This document shows positions 23,791-35,724 of a stretch of 64,000 nt of DNA, one piece after another; the stretch's first letter is position 1; the number at the start of each line of letters is the position of its first letter. Source of the stretch: Gordius sp. MW1 (Eukaryota > Nematomorpha > Gordioida > Gordea > Gordiidae); assembly GCA_964036665.1 (NCBI GenBank), contig OZ038531.1, forward strand, positions 620,001 to 684,000, written 5' to 3'. The position numbers and the translations under genes are program-made. The notes beneath the pieces were generated by a model that worked only from the letters and a program-made list of their open reading frames with translations, did not search any database and had not been told where the DNA came from.

Positions 23791-25375
23791 CACTTTTTTC
23801 GCATGAAATTCATTTTATATATATATGAATATGATTGACGTGCATGTGACCGTCATTCGCTGTATGCATTGTCCTTGATTGATCAGCTGGTATCTGACAG
23901 TGCGATAAAAGAGCGCCAAAGGTATGTGATTCCGGTGCTGTAAGACGCTATTGCGGTTCTGGAAAATTCTGTCGGTACCTGCTTGATGATCGGAATATGG
24001 CGGGTGGACAAGATGACGCAATGGTACGTAACGTTATGCATGTAAGTTGCATGTAAAGGCCAGTGTGGTCAATATGTACTGAAGGCTAATTCCAGTGCTT
24101 AGGGACGGTAGGGCCAAGCCCGAATGAATTCTGCCGGTACAGAGCAATGCGTTTACGACGAGGTTTCGGATATTAAATTTAATATTGCATGAGCGCACGT
24201 TTAACTAAGAAGCGAATTAATAAAACCATTTACGACGCTAAGCGTCGGTACAACTTCGGGTGTGGCGCTTAAGGGTGCGGCGTCTACGGACGCGTTGAAT
24301 TATTTCGGAGGCTTAATGCCTGTTATGACCAGTTTTTTTGGCTTAATGCCGTATCACTTTTAATTGGGTTTGATGAGGTCGAGTTACCTGGGTGGGCAAA
24401 TATTTTTGCCCCTGCGCATGATTTAGTTACATTTTTTTGGTTAGTACCGGAACGTCTTAGTAATATGACGAAAGGTAATACGTAGTCAGGTCTAAGGTTA
24501 CCGTTATGAAGTTCATAGCTCTCAGGTGATTATGGTAGACGGAGTCGCATTTTATGCGATACGTCTGATAACAATTTTTTACACTTAGTGAGGTCGCTAG
24601 TGCCTATGTCGGTGCCGATAGCTGATGTGTGGTATAACGATGTCACATTAATTTAACGGAAGTATCGTACTCTTTGGTCGAGAGGCTAGCAGCTCTTATG
24701 GAAAAGCGGCCCCAACGACTTGGAGTGGCGAAAATGTTTCTGTCTAGCTTTATGGGGATAATCAAAAAGCTACTGTGGGTTGTGTTAAACGAAAATTGGG
24801 TACAGTATCCCGTACCCAACGACGCTCAGATATACTTGGTGATTCGTTAACCATCGACCCCCCCCCCCCCCTAACAAGTTCGATGGAAAAGTCCTATTCA
24901 ATTTTTAAGGTCGATTTAATTTGAAGGTCAATGATGAAATCAAATCGAGGACCGATTCAGAGACCGATCCAGAAAATAATACAGGAAAGGTTCTATACAA
25001 ATCACGTACGTCCGAGCAAGGGGTAAGTGAAAAACGTATGTGGTCAGAAACTCATGTCCGACGACCGTGCTGAGAGAGAGTCAACACTCGGGTCGGAGGA
25101 GGTTTCTTAAACGGTATGGTGTTGTGGTTGTTAGGCGCAATCAACGGATGCGCAGGCGCGCACATAATTTTCCTATGCGCATACCATACACATCTCCCCC
25201 CCCTTCTTACCTCTTTCTCTCCTCGCTTTATTTTACGCGTAGTACGAATGCCAGCTGCGCGAGCAGGGCAGGTCATGCGTGGATGATCTTAGTGGAGATT
25301 TAATCTTTCTTTATTCGTATAAGAATCAAATATTATAATGCGCATCGTTCGCGTTCTTTTTATATAACCTAATTA
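23791..25375. other. CpG-richer unassigned insert between two LINE copies
   Basis: By eye this is clearly richer in G+C and in CpG than the flanks (for example CGACGCTAAGCGTCG near 24233 and GGATGCGCAGGCGCGCACA near 25145). It contains a C14 run at 24858-24871. No frame over 90 codons and no domain is recognised. A weak resemblance to a retroelement RNase H region around 24690-24850 is too frameshifted to call. It has not taken on the composition of its surroundings, so it may be a young insertion of an unknown element. Confidence 0.45.
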
Positions 25376-25378
25376 TAG

Positions 25379-27385
25379 TTCCGGCTACAAAAATTGAAAG
25401 ATATTTACAATGATCAAATAGTTGAACGGCTGCAATAGATGATCAGCAGAATACGATATGTGGAATAACATAGCTAACATAGTACGATCAGTAGCTAGAT
25501 GTGTTCTAGGAGAAGGTAAACCAGGTTTACAAAAAAATAAGGAGACAAGGTGGTAGAACAAAGACGTGCAACGCCTGGTGAAAAGAAAGCTTTACAAATT
25601 ATGGGCAGGCAACAAAAATGAACAAACACGATTGGCATAGGTGAAAGCTAAAAATGAGGCAAAACCTTGTGTAGCCAAGGCTAAAACAGAGGTCTACGAG
25701 AATTTGATTGCCAAGTTAACCAGTAAAGAAGGGGAAAGAATGATCTACAAAACCGCAAAGACCAGGGCAAGGAACTTAAAGGATGTGGTTGACGTGAAAT
25801 ATAAAGAGCAAGGAAGGCATCACTTTAACTATGGACCATCAAATCTGTTGGGAAGAATACTAAGAATTATGAAACAGTGAAAGTGGGTTTTCAGACCACT
25901 GTGAAAGCAAGAACTATGATATGACCTAGAGTTAGAAGTGACAGAAGAAGAGGTTGATCAGGTGCTTAAAAAGATGACCATGGGTAGAGCGGTGGGACCT
26001 GATAATATACCTATGGAAGGTTTCAAAATGCTAGGACCTTTAGGTGTACATCTACTTGCAATGCTGTTTAAAAATACTTGCAAGTTGGATGATGCCTGAT
26101 AAGTGGAGGGAAAACTATGTTATACCTATCTATAAAATGAAGAGAGACGTACAAGAATGCAACAACTAACGAGGAATAAAGTTAACGAGTCACGTAATGA
26201 AGGTGTGGGAAAAGGTTGTAGAAGCTAGACTCCGAAAAATAATCTCTATAGATGAATGAATTTGGGTTGATGCCTGGAAAGTCGACTTCAGATGTAATAC
26301 ATGGTCTTAGGAGGCTTATGGAATTAAATAAGGGAAAACAAAAGGATCTTCATATGTGTTTCATCGATCTTGAGAAAGCTTTCGATAAAGTGCCAAGGCA
26401 GTTGATATGGGATAGCCTGAGTTCCAATGGTGTACCCGACGCTTATATAATGTTAGTAAAAGATATGTATAGAAAAGCAAAAACCAAAGTTCGGACATCC
26501 AGTGGTACATCAAAGGGATTCAGTCTAAATGTCGGTGTGCATCAAGGAGCGGCACTAAGTTTATTACTCTTCATAACAATATGGATTCGATAACGAAGTA
26601 CCTGAAATGCGAATAACCTTGGGCAATGCTCTTTGCGGATGATATCGTCCAGGGCGCAGGCTCAAATATGGAATTCAGGTAAAAGTATGGATGGAGCGAA
26701 TTGAAAGCAAAGGCCTTAGGGTCAACCGAGATAAGACTGAATTGGTATGCTTGGAGTCGGGGAATAAATACAAAGAAACACACCTGCAAACCGATGATTG
26801 GTATTTAAGCAGTAGAGGAATTCAAATATCTTGGTTCTAGGGTACAATGTGATGGAGGTGTGAAAAACGAAATTAAGGCAAGAATAAACGCAGGCTGGCT
26901 ATAATTCAGGGAGTTGAGTGGTGTCCTATGTGACAAACACATACCACTGTTATATAACACCGTTATTGTACCCACGGTATTGTATGGGGCGGAAACCTGG
27001 GCAGTTAAGGCAAAAGAAAAGCAAAGCTTGGCTCGAATGGAGATGCGAATGTTAAGATGGATCTTAAGAATAAGCGAAAAGGACCTTATAAGGAATCAAG
27101 ACATAGATAACTAAATGTAGTTCCAATTCAGAAAAAGTTGGTGGAAAGAAGATTGAGATGGTATGGCCATTTGAAGAGATGGGAGGAAAGTCACTTGGCA
27201 AATCGTATCAAGAAAGTGCAAGTCGAAGGTAAGCGAAAGAAAGGGAGGCCTAAACTGAACGAAATTATAAAATAGATATGAACTTAAGAAGGTATGAGCT
27301 AAAGCGAAGCTGGTGTAAGTGCAGGAATACATGGAGAACTTACCTGAAGGAGTTGACCACTAAATGTGACAAACAGCTATAGGAA
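25379..27385 (+). mobile_element. RTE-like LINE, 5'-truncated copy with RT and C-terminus
   Basis: Starts at the same LINE position as 23319 of the upstream copy. It continues with MGRAVGPDNIPMEGFKMLGP (about 25980), the NNxRGIK motif (about 26160), MPGKSTSDVIHGLRRLMEL (about 26270), CFIDLEKAFDKVPRQ (about 26360), SLNVGVHQGAALS (about 26525), AMLFADDIVQ (about 26625), TVLYGAETWAVKAKEKQSLA (about 26975) and a C-terminus ending in CDKQL near 27380. At least five frameshifts or stops make it dead. It is the plus-strand relative of the copy at 17523-18905. Confidence 0.85.
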
Positions 27386-27715
27386 AATAAAATATATATT
27401 TAAAAAAATGACCTATTTTTGTTAATTTTTTCTCCCCTTATTAAAAAATACAAACTTTTGGAATCCACTTATTTAAAAATCAAGTTCTATAAATAAATAA
27501 CAATAACAAAACAAAAATTAATATCGATTAAATAGTAAAGTTAAATAATAAAATTTAATAAACATCATCAAAAATCACCATTTTTATATATTAAAATAAA
27601 AGGTTTTGCACTTACTAATTACTAGACCCGTCCCGAGCCAAAAAGTTTTATAATACTATTAATCACAAATTAAGCTTATATACAGTTGTGACGGTAGTAT
27701 CTAATTAAAGGGGGT
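27386..27715. other. AT-rich, no gene seen
   Basis: Low-complexity A/T-rich sequence following the LINE 3' end. Confidence 0.4.
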
Positions 27716-28325
27716 AAGGGGGGGGGGGGGGGTAAATTTTGTGTCGGATAAGAATTTCTATTAAACAAAAACTTATTAAAATTATATAAATTTAATACCT
27801 ATGATAGGTTTTTGGTCAAAAATGCCTTAATAATACCATGCGAGACGCAAATTGCAAAGAGCTCTTTCTAATTTTTCTCTTTGCGCTAATTGGGGCCATT
27901 GTTTTAACTATACACTTGCATTGACCTTTTAATCTTAAATTTCTCACCAGAACCAATAATTGAAATTATAAGCCCAAGTTCGCCCCGCTGCTAAAATTTG
28001 GCTTGTATCAGCATCTCCCTAGTTTAATTTAGAGGTTGATATAGTTCTTTAGAGAAATAATTAAAAATTAAATTTCTTCTTATTAGAAAACACGCACTTG
28101 GGACATACATTTTTTGTATAAATGATGTTATAATTATTAGATTTTATCTAAAATTAAATATTAAATTAATTAAGATAATATATTATTTCTATATGCGCAA
28201 CACACACAAGACTCTATTAATATTTTTTCCGTATTCGACCTAGAAGCGCGATTAAAAATCTGGAAAAATTTCATTTTTTGTTAAGGGGGGGGGGTTCTAA
28301 CCCAAAAAGCCCCTTCCCTACGCTA
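27716..28325 (+). repeat. Interspersed repeat R3 bounded by G runs
   Basis: Starts with a G14 run (27719) and ends with a G10 run (28287) plus CCCTACGCTACTGG. An inverted copy lies at 43060-43600 with the same order of blocks (for example GTGTGTTGCGCATATAGAAA). The terminal CGCTACTGG fits the GGCGTAGC type ends of hAT-like non-autonomous elements. Confidence 0.7.
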
Positions 28326-29041
28326 CTGGTGGCCTGTTTTGGAATATCAGATCAATTTTTGACGTATTTTGTATATAATTTTTTCTGCATTTCACTTCTA
28401 TTATATTATTGTCACATCTCCATTAACCCGCAGGTACCAATGTAACCTTTAAATGACGCAACTTTAGAGCCACTTTTATCAAAGCTACTGAAGATAAAAA
28501 CATATTTCAAATTAAATTTAAAAGAATGGTTTGGGATAGAATATCTGACACAATTTTATTACTTCTTCTTTATTGGTTTTTGAATTAAACTCGTTCAAAA
28601 ATCGTAAAAATCGCAATTCCGACCTACCTTCTTATATTCAATATTTATGTACACCCAACAATAAGTTTTTGCAACATAATTTACATATTTATAATCTCTA
28701 TAATTTTTTGAACATTTTGAAAGTAATTTAAAATTTATATGAGTATTTTAAAGACTTTAAAATTTGCCTTAAAGCTGAACGTCACCTAAAGGTTACACTG
28801 GGCAGAGCTTATGTGCCTAGAGCAACCCTTTTAATGATTTAATTATAAGACTATTATTCCATTAATGATCTTTTTCTATTTTTATTTGCAAAAGTACATA
28901 GTATAAAGAGGGTGTGGATAGAATAGTCAAGAATAGCAAAAAATTTGCGTTTTTAAGCTATAACATGTATTGGTAACACAATATTTTCGATTTTCTCTGA
29001 TGTTTTGATAGGAGGCGGATACATGATATTTATAGATAAAA
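28326..29041. other. AT-rich, no gene seen
   Basis: No exon, RNA gene or element end recognised. Confidence 0.4.
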
Positions 29042-30095
29042 CTAGCTGTGCCCGGCCAAGCGTTGCTTTGTCTCAGTCTTTAAGTGGTTAAATAAGTATA
29101 ACCTATTAATAAGACTTATCTAAAATGGGGTCATATAAGAGATAAAATATAAAAGGCTTATAATAATGTATGGGTAATAAAGAGCTGTATGAAGATTTTG
29201 GCTGAAAGTATAATGTAAAAAATGATGTAAATAGTAAAAAACACCTGCAAGGGAAAGTTGATGGATAAAGGGTAAATCAAAGATAGGTCTTGTGAAGAAT
29301 AAGTTATACACCTACATTATTATAGCTTCTTGTGAATGTCTCGTCAAATTTGGTTATAATACTCTGGCGTAATAAAAAGGGGAGAAATGCTAAAAGAAAT
29401 ATAAAATTATAGAATTTAGAAGGTGATTGATTATGCGAGTAAAATCAATGGGCTTTAATGGTAATTGCTAAAAGTTATGAGTGGATAAATAGAAATAATA
29501 TAACTTTAATTATTCATGCAGAAAAGTAGTGAGGTGTTATTAAGAGGGTTGTAATTCGGGTAAGAGATGCTTTGCAGCTTAACTTCTGCCTTACAAAGAA
29601 CAAATTGCTAATGCTTGGGGATAGACAATATTTTTGGTCATGTTATTTTCTGTGTAGATTAGATATAGAGATTTAGTGGATTGCCGACGCGCGAACATGC
29701 AACATATAATTGCCCATGTGAGAAACAATTTCTCAATCGATCCCACAAATTGCAAGGGACTGGCCTTGAACTTTGTTAATGGTTATAGCAAATGCGAGTT
29801 TGAAAGGAAATTGCAATCTTTTAAATTCAAAGGGCATATCTGTTGGAATTAAAGGGATCCATGGTATGAAGACATGTTCTCCCGTGAAAGGTCCAGTCAA
29901 GTATAAATAATCCGCTAGATGGCGGTAGAGACTACCAAAAAACAGGGTTAAGGCTGTCGCAGGTCGATAAAAAGTATATATAAACCATCTAGGATGCTAG
30001 GGCAATAATATGACCAAATTTGGTGGCAATCGGTCGAGAACTTTAGGAGTTATTAGAGGCCGAAGAAAACGGAGTTACATTTTTATATATATAGA
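29042..30095 (-). mobile_element. Helitron, internally deleted, with both ends
   Basis: On the minus strand the element starts TCTATATATATAAAA at 30095 and ends GGGCACAGCTAG at 29042. It lies between host A and T, the canonical Helitron insertion signature (A|TC...CTAG|T). Near 29650-29905 it encodes the end of a Pif1-type helicase: FTGEHVFIPWIPLIPTDMPF, FKRLQFPFKLAFAITINKVQ, then GQSLAICGID and a degraded SHGQLYVA-like segment. The Rep domain and most of the helicase are missing, and stops occur, so it is non-autonomous. Related pieces are at 33281-33490, 50832-52080 and 52081-52446. Confidence 0.8.
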
Positions 30096-30119
30096 TATGT
30101 GATGTAATTATGTAATATC

Positions 30120-30235
30120 AATCCATTATAATTTAAACTCGAGCCTTCGGCCCTCGTGGGAAGGGGGAGAAGGGAAGAGCAGGAGGGCAAGGGAAGGAGA
30201 GAAGGGGAAGGGAAGGGGGGACGACTCATCTATAC
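30120..30235. repeat. Polypurine tract plus hairpin, inverted copy
   Basis: Reverse complement of 20960-21032: CTCGAGCCTTCGGCCCTCGTG followed by about 75 nt of almost pure A/G. It precedes the composite repeat copy at 30245. Confidence 0.7.
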
Positions 30236-30244
30236 TCCGTATAA

Positions 30245-32672
30245 ATGTATTAGGCAATTTATGGGCGAGAAAGGTGGGAAGGGGCGAGAATGCCTATAGG
30301 GGGGGTATTAAATGCCTAAGGATTAATTAATTATTTATACATATTTTCCATCACTTTGGCCAGTGGTGATATTTTTAATGGTTAGCAGACAGTCTGGTAT
30401 TAACAAGAACAAAATATTAATTTAATTTAAAAATAAATTAAAAATTCCTTTTAGTTTTAAAAAAGGGCTAAATTCTGAAACTACCCGCCCGATTCGCTCG
30501 AAACTTTACCCGTAGGTGCCCAGGGCGGCCAGGGGTAAAATAGCTTTTAGGAACACGTAGGAAGAGGTAATTATTTGTTTAATCTTTTTCCTTTTAAATA
30601 TAGTAGGCCTTTCATATATATGTGGTATATAAACTCCCAAAATTAGTAAAGAATATACATTACTTTCGTAAAAATCATTATATTTGGCCTATGCTCATGC
30701 ATATATAAAATAAATATGTCAATATCTTAGTAAGCCATCAGAATAATAAAAAGGAAAAAAAGAGTTGTCAGGGGTATTTGACAAAATTTTGAAATCATTA
30801 TTATTCACCCAAAAAGCCTTGTTGGTCATTTTTTACGGCTAAAGGTTTACCTGCCCTACACTAATTATAAATTTCGTTTAAAACCAAACCCTTAAGTCTG
30901 TTTAAAAGATTGATAAAAATATTTATATTTACACTACAACCTAAAGGCGCGCAATTTTCATCAATAAATAGTGAAGCTTTAAGTAAAAAAATCAATAAAC
31001 GCCCACATCACATACCCTCCCCCCCCCACTCACTTGAGCGCAAATATCAAAAGAAACGCCTTAACACAAATATCATCCTTCCTACATATTCCTTCTTGCG
31101 ATTTTATTATAGTAAGCAAGCATTATTATTTTTTTTTACCTACCCTGATTTATTATAACCCATGCGATTTTGTTTTATATACCCCCTCTTCCCTTCTCTC
31201 TCTCCCGCCCTTTTTACGATAGGGGACGGGGTTGTTGTATTATCAATAAACATCGCACAACAAATTCAAGCGTAGAGTGTGTGCGTGTGTTTGTATAATA
31301 ATATAATAACCCTTAGTAAGCACAATTTCTCATTCGCACGTTTTTTTTCTCCCTTATCAAGGTCATCCTCCATTTTCCCTCAATTTCAGAACGTATTTAA
31401 AAGAAAAATACGATATAATTATTATTTAGAAAGCAATTTGTAATGGATGGGGGAAAATATAAGCCAGACAGGTTAAAAAGTTGTGTGATCAATAGCAATT
31501 AATAAGTCACATAAACCTAATACTATATAACAAACTAATAAAAGGGTCATGGGCGTGGTTGCAGGGAAGGGTAATTATCAAAAGATTTAAAATGTTTTAA
31601 TTAGTTATTATTAACCACAACGAATAAGAAAGATAAAAGAATTACGTTTATCTGGCTTTTAGGCCCATACTCGGGCAAGGAAGGGCCGTGCAGGTCTCTA
31701 AACTAAATTATTAAATAAATGAGTATGACCTAACCCATATTTTTTTAACTATTACTTTTTAGGTTTTCTATGAAATCACAATCTAATTAAATGAAATATA
31801 TTAAACCAATAAAAAAATATATATGCATTTATAAGGTTAAAAATATATTACAAAGTTGGCTGTTTGTTAGACCATCTATAATAAATTTTTAGGTTATATA
31901 TAAATCTTGGCCAAAAATTTTTTGATGCTCATTTTGGCCAAAGGTCATTTTTTGCATTGGTCAGCAGCCAGGACACGGTAAAAGTGGATATAAATTCATA
32001 AGAGTCAAAAAAAACGAGAAAAAATTTTCGAATCACATTTTGGCCAATGGTCATTTTTTCCATTGGTCAGCAGCCAGGACACGGTAAAAGTGGATATAAA
32101 TTCATGATAGTCAAAAAAAAAACGAAAAAAAAATTTCGAATCACATTTTGGCCAATGGTCATTTTTTTCCTTTGGTCAGCAGCCAGGACACGGTAAAAGT
32201 GGATATAAATTCATAATAGTCAAAAAAAAACGAAAAAAAAATTTTCGAAGCACATTTTGGCCAATGGTCATTTTATTCCATTGGTCAGCAACCAACGGAC
32301 GGCCAAAAAGTAATAATAGCAATGGTAGTAAAGAACAATCATAATAGTCAAAAAAAACGAAAAAAAAACTTGGATTCACATTTTGGCCAATGGTCATTTT
32401 TTTCATTGGTCAGCACGAAACGGATGGCCAAAAAGTCTTATTATCAATGGTAGTAACAAGAACAATCATAAGAGTCAAAACTCCGGGATTCGAACCCAAA
32501 AACTAGTGAAATTAACAAAAATTAAGAGTAAACAACGATACAAGACATTCTGTGCAAGACAAGACATTCGGTGCAAGACATCAAGACATTCGGTGCAAGA
32601 CAAGACATTCGGTGCAAGACAAGACACCGAACAGCGTTACAAACAAAATGGAAAGCGAGCCCATAAATTGCA
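30245..32672. repeat. Composite repeat family C, inverted copy C
   Basis: Begins with a partly deleted end (GGCAATTTATGGGCGAGAAA, 30251) and ends GCGAGCCCATAAATTGCATAGC (near 32651-32672). This is the reverse of copies A and B. The CCAATGG/CCATTGG tandem array lies at about 31900-32480 and 21-bp units at 32540-32640. About 1.5 kb in the middle (30340-31890) is AT-rich sequence absent from copies A and B. No gene was found there. Confidence 0.65.
32540..32640. repeat. Short tandem array, about 21-bp unit
   Basis: Four to five imperfect units of AAGACATTCGGTGCAAGACA. A diverged inverted version is seen at 21110-21190 in composite copy B. Confidence 0.75.
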
Positions 32673-33000
32673 TAGCATTTAATTAAATAGGGGCACAGGG
32701 ACCCATATCAGTAGATGCATAGGCCCTTGTAGTGGAGGGCATAGGGTAATTATCAATGTTAACCTATTCAAAAACGAAAAAATATTTCGATTTATTTGGC
32801 CAATGGTCATTTTTTTCAATGATCAGTAGCCTGCGGACGGTCAAAAAGTCATATTATCAATGGTATTAACAAGAACAAAATATTAATTTAATTAAATATG
32901 TACATTGGAGGGTAAACGGACGGACATCAACGGACAACGGACAACCAAAAACGAGCCCATAAATAGCATAGCAATTAATAAAATTTGTTTCCAAAAACAA
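32673..33000. repeat. Partial composite repeat
   Basis: Contains the GTGCCC..CTGATATGGGTCCC type segment of copy B in inverted orientation, one CCAATGG-type unit (about 32790-32850) and a terminal CCCATAAATAGCATAGCAAT (about 32957-32977). It is a further, damaged member of family C next to copy C. Confidence 0.6.
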
Positions 33001-33280
33001 ATTTTATAAATTATAGATATGTGAATTTTTGGTAGTTTTAATTAATTCCCGAACTTCATATAAATAGAAAAAAAGCACGAAACGTGGGTATGTTTCTAAA
33101 AGCGCGCGTTATCTTTATTTAAGAAAATGGTGATGTTTTACGGTATCGAGAATATTTAATTGTTACAGCTTTATATATTGTAGAAAAAACGGGCGTAGTT
33201 GAGTAAAAAATTGGGACAAAAAAGATAAAGCTATTGTGGAAAAGAGTTCAAGATAATAAGTAGCACGATAACGATAAATA

Positions 33281-33490
33281 AGTACAAAAAGCGTAGTACA
33301 AATATTCCGCTGGCGGTATGGACTACCAAAAAACATAGTTGCCGCTGTCGCAGGTTGATAAAAAGTATCTATAAACCATCTACAATGCTAAGGCAATAAT
33401 CTGGCCGAATTTGGTGGCAATCGGTTGAGAACTCTAAAAGTTATTAGCGTTCAAAAAAAAGGAACTTAGATTTTTATATATATAGATTGT
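33281..33490 (-). mobile_element. Helitron 5'-terminal fragment
   Basis: About 200 bp match 29905-30095 of the Helitron, including GGTGGCAATCGGT and the terminal TATATATATAGA (TC end on the minus strand, next to T). The rest of this element was not found nearby. Confidence 0.65.
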
Positions 33491-34335
33491 ACGTCCTAAT
33501 ATGCCAAATATGGCTAAAAACCTTACATTTGATAATTTTAAAGCGGCCTTAAAAAGAGATCTACATTTCTATAATTTATTCTGATTTTATAATACTTTTA
33601 TAAAATTTACTATAGATTTTAATCGTAGATGGTGGACTTTTTAAAACTTGGTCCCATTAGGTTTGTAGCTAAGTCCGCTCTTATAAATAGTCAAAAAAAA
33701 ATCATAAATAGAATTATAACTGTCGTTACTCCAATTTAAATAATTTTGATTATTTTACTTAAGATCTTTAATTTACATGGAAACCAATAATTTAAAATTA
33801 ACGATAGAGAATTTGAAATTTATATAATTTTTTAACTGGTATTAGTCTCTCATAAATGTCTAAATGTTTTGAAAACTTAAGAAGTCCTATTCTTCAATTA
33901 AATAATATCCAATGGTATGCGTATAAATCGTTCAAGACATAATCAGTCAACACTAAACAACACACAAATTTTCCAAGGTTTGAAATTTTCTGGATATTTA
34001 AATGATAGGTTCAATAAATAGTGTAATTCATTTCAATGAATAAATTCATGGTGCCTTTTATGGACATCATACAACAAATAAATTTATAAAATGTAAGCCT
34101 TTTAGATTTCGCTTTAAGATATTAGGTCCCTAAAACCTACTATCTTGTTACCTTAAAACAGTACCAAGAGGCCACGTTATAGTTGTCAAGCAAAATGAAA
34201 GAAGATTAGGGAGCTGTCATAAATGAATTAGCTGCCTTTCAATTTTGTCTCTTTTACTGTGGATTCTAAAAATACCTTTATAATCGCTTAATTATTAAAT
34301 TGTCTTTCAAAAGTTAATATTGGAGCTACGAAAAC
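33491..34335. other. No gene seen
   Basis: AT-rich. A possible splice-like acceptor and donor pair on the minus strand near 34150-34260 encloses no open frame of note. Confidence 0.35.
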
Positions 34336-34339
34336 AGTG

Positions 34340-34565
34340 CGTTTAAATCGTTTCAAATGCATATTGAACGATATAGAATCCCTAAAAGAGGAAAGGATTT
34401 ATTCTGCAAAGGAATATTTCTAACGTCATGGCACTACGTAGACACGATAATCATAACGAGGCTTTTCAATTGTTAAACCTATTACCTTTAGTAGAATTAC
34501 GCCTCTTTAAAAGTCCAGAAAAATACTTTTCAATGCCCGTAGCTATGTAATAAGTTTATGGGCTG
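34340..34565 (+). pseudogene. hAT (ZMYM1-like) transposase fragment
   Basis: Plus-strand text MALRRHDNHNEAFQLLNLLP (about 34426-34485) matches the ALRGH..D..N.GNF.ELL block of ZMYM1-like hAT transposases. The equivalent is also readable in the better copy at 46450-48640. The remainder is degraded. Confidence 0.5.
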
Positions 34566-34666
34566 CGTAGAATGCTCTGATTAAATGTTGATGCCACAAA
34601 AGTATCTTTTCGGGGCAGAAATTGGTGCTTCCCATTATTTGGATTAGATGTCGCTTACTACAATGC

Positions 34667-34830
34667 CTGCCAGCATGCGCGTAGGGCAAGGAGGGGCGGC
34701 TGCCTCCCTCTGAATCCAATTTGTTTAAATTTATTAGAATTATGGCTCAAATTTTAAAAAATGATCATGCTGTCCCTAAATCATTATTGCCCCTCTCTAA
34801 TTCCAATCCTGACTGCGCCCATGCCTGCCA
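34667..34830. repeat. Small hAT-like MITE
   Basis: Imperfect inverted ends CATGCGCGTAGGGCAAGGAG and the complement of CTGACTGCGCCCATG flank about 100 bp AT-rich DNA. A related GGCTGCCTCCCTCTGAATCC block appears diverged near 38190. The target duplication is unclear. Confidence 0.4.
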
Positions 34831-35724
34831 GCTCTATTGTCTAAACAAAATTATTAAACTCTGCAGTTTTTAAAAATAAATTGCCCAAAAAATACGCCAA
34901 CTTCTTAAGTGAACACAAAATCTTAGCTTTCCCAAGGTCAGAGACGCGATAGACGGTTAACAACGGAAAAATGGAACTCGACGGCTCTGCTACCTTTGCA
35001 GCTAAGCAACCAAAATTTCATGTCCATATTGAAATATCCGACCTCACATTTATTGTTGATCATCGTTCCAATATAATTAACTAACTTTTTTCACTTATCT
35101 TAGTCTAATAAAATTTTGAAATAGCTCATTTTTATGCCTCCCAGTGTAACCTTTAGGTGACATCCCTTTATTTACGGAACTAGGCAATTTTTTCAGAATT
35201 TTTAAATTGTTTAGTCATCTAGAGCATATTGAGATGCCCCAAAAAAATTTCTATATAAATTGGTTCGGCCGAACCGTTAGTGATACCTATCGGGTTAATT
35301 TAGGCAATAAAATTATAGAAAGCATTTAGATACTTTTACCCTTCTTCTGCCTAATAACTAATAAGTCACAAGTTACTCCCTTTCAAAATTATCTATTTGG
35401 CGCATTTTATGGAAAAAAGTTGCAAATTTCACAAAATCCCTTTAATAATATTAATCAAAATTATTAATTGCTATGCAATTTTATCATATGCTTTAATGTT
35501 TATATGGATTCTTATTCAAACTAAAAGCTGATCATTTTAAAAGCCAAGCAAATCTAATTGAGAACCCTAACCCTAACCCTTGCCCTAACAACCCTGACCC
35601 CACAAGACATCAAGCATTTTATATTAGCTTATGAAATGAACAGCTTTTAGTTTGAACAGAAACGTTTATATAGTGTTTACCGTCTTTTTATTTTTATACT
35701 CAATAAAACGCTTACAGGCAGTGG
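34831..35724. other. No gene seen; short telomere-like and composite-end motifs
   Basis: An isolated composite-repeat end (TTAATTGCTATGCAATTTTA) lies near 35463, and CCCTAACCCTAACCCTTGCCC near 35564. The latter also occurs in shorter form near 20768, so it belongs to a repeat rather than marking a telomere. Confidence 0.45.

Noticed and set aside
35560..35595. CCCTAA repeats suggesting a telomere
   Set aside because: Only two or three units, also present near 20768 within repeats, and not at a sequence end.
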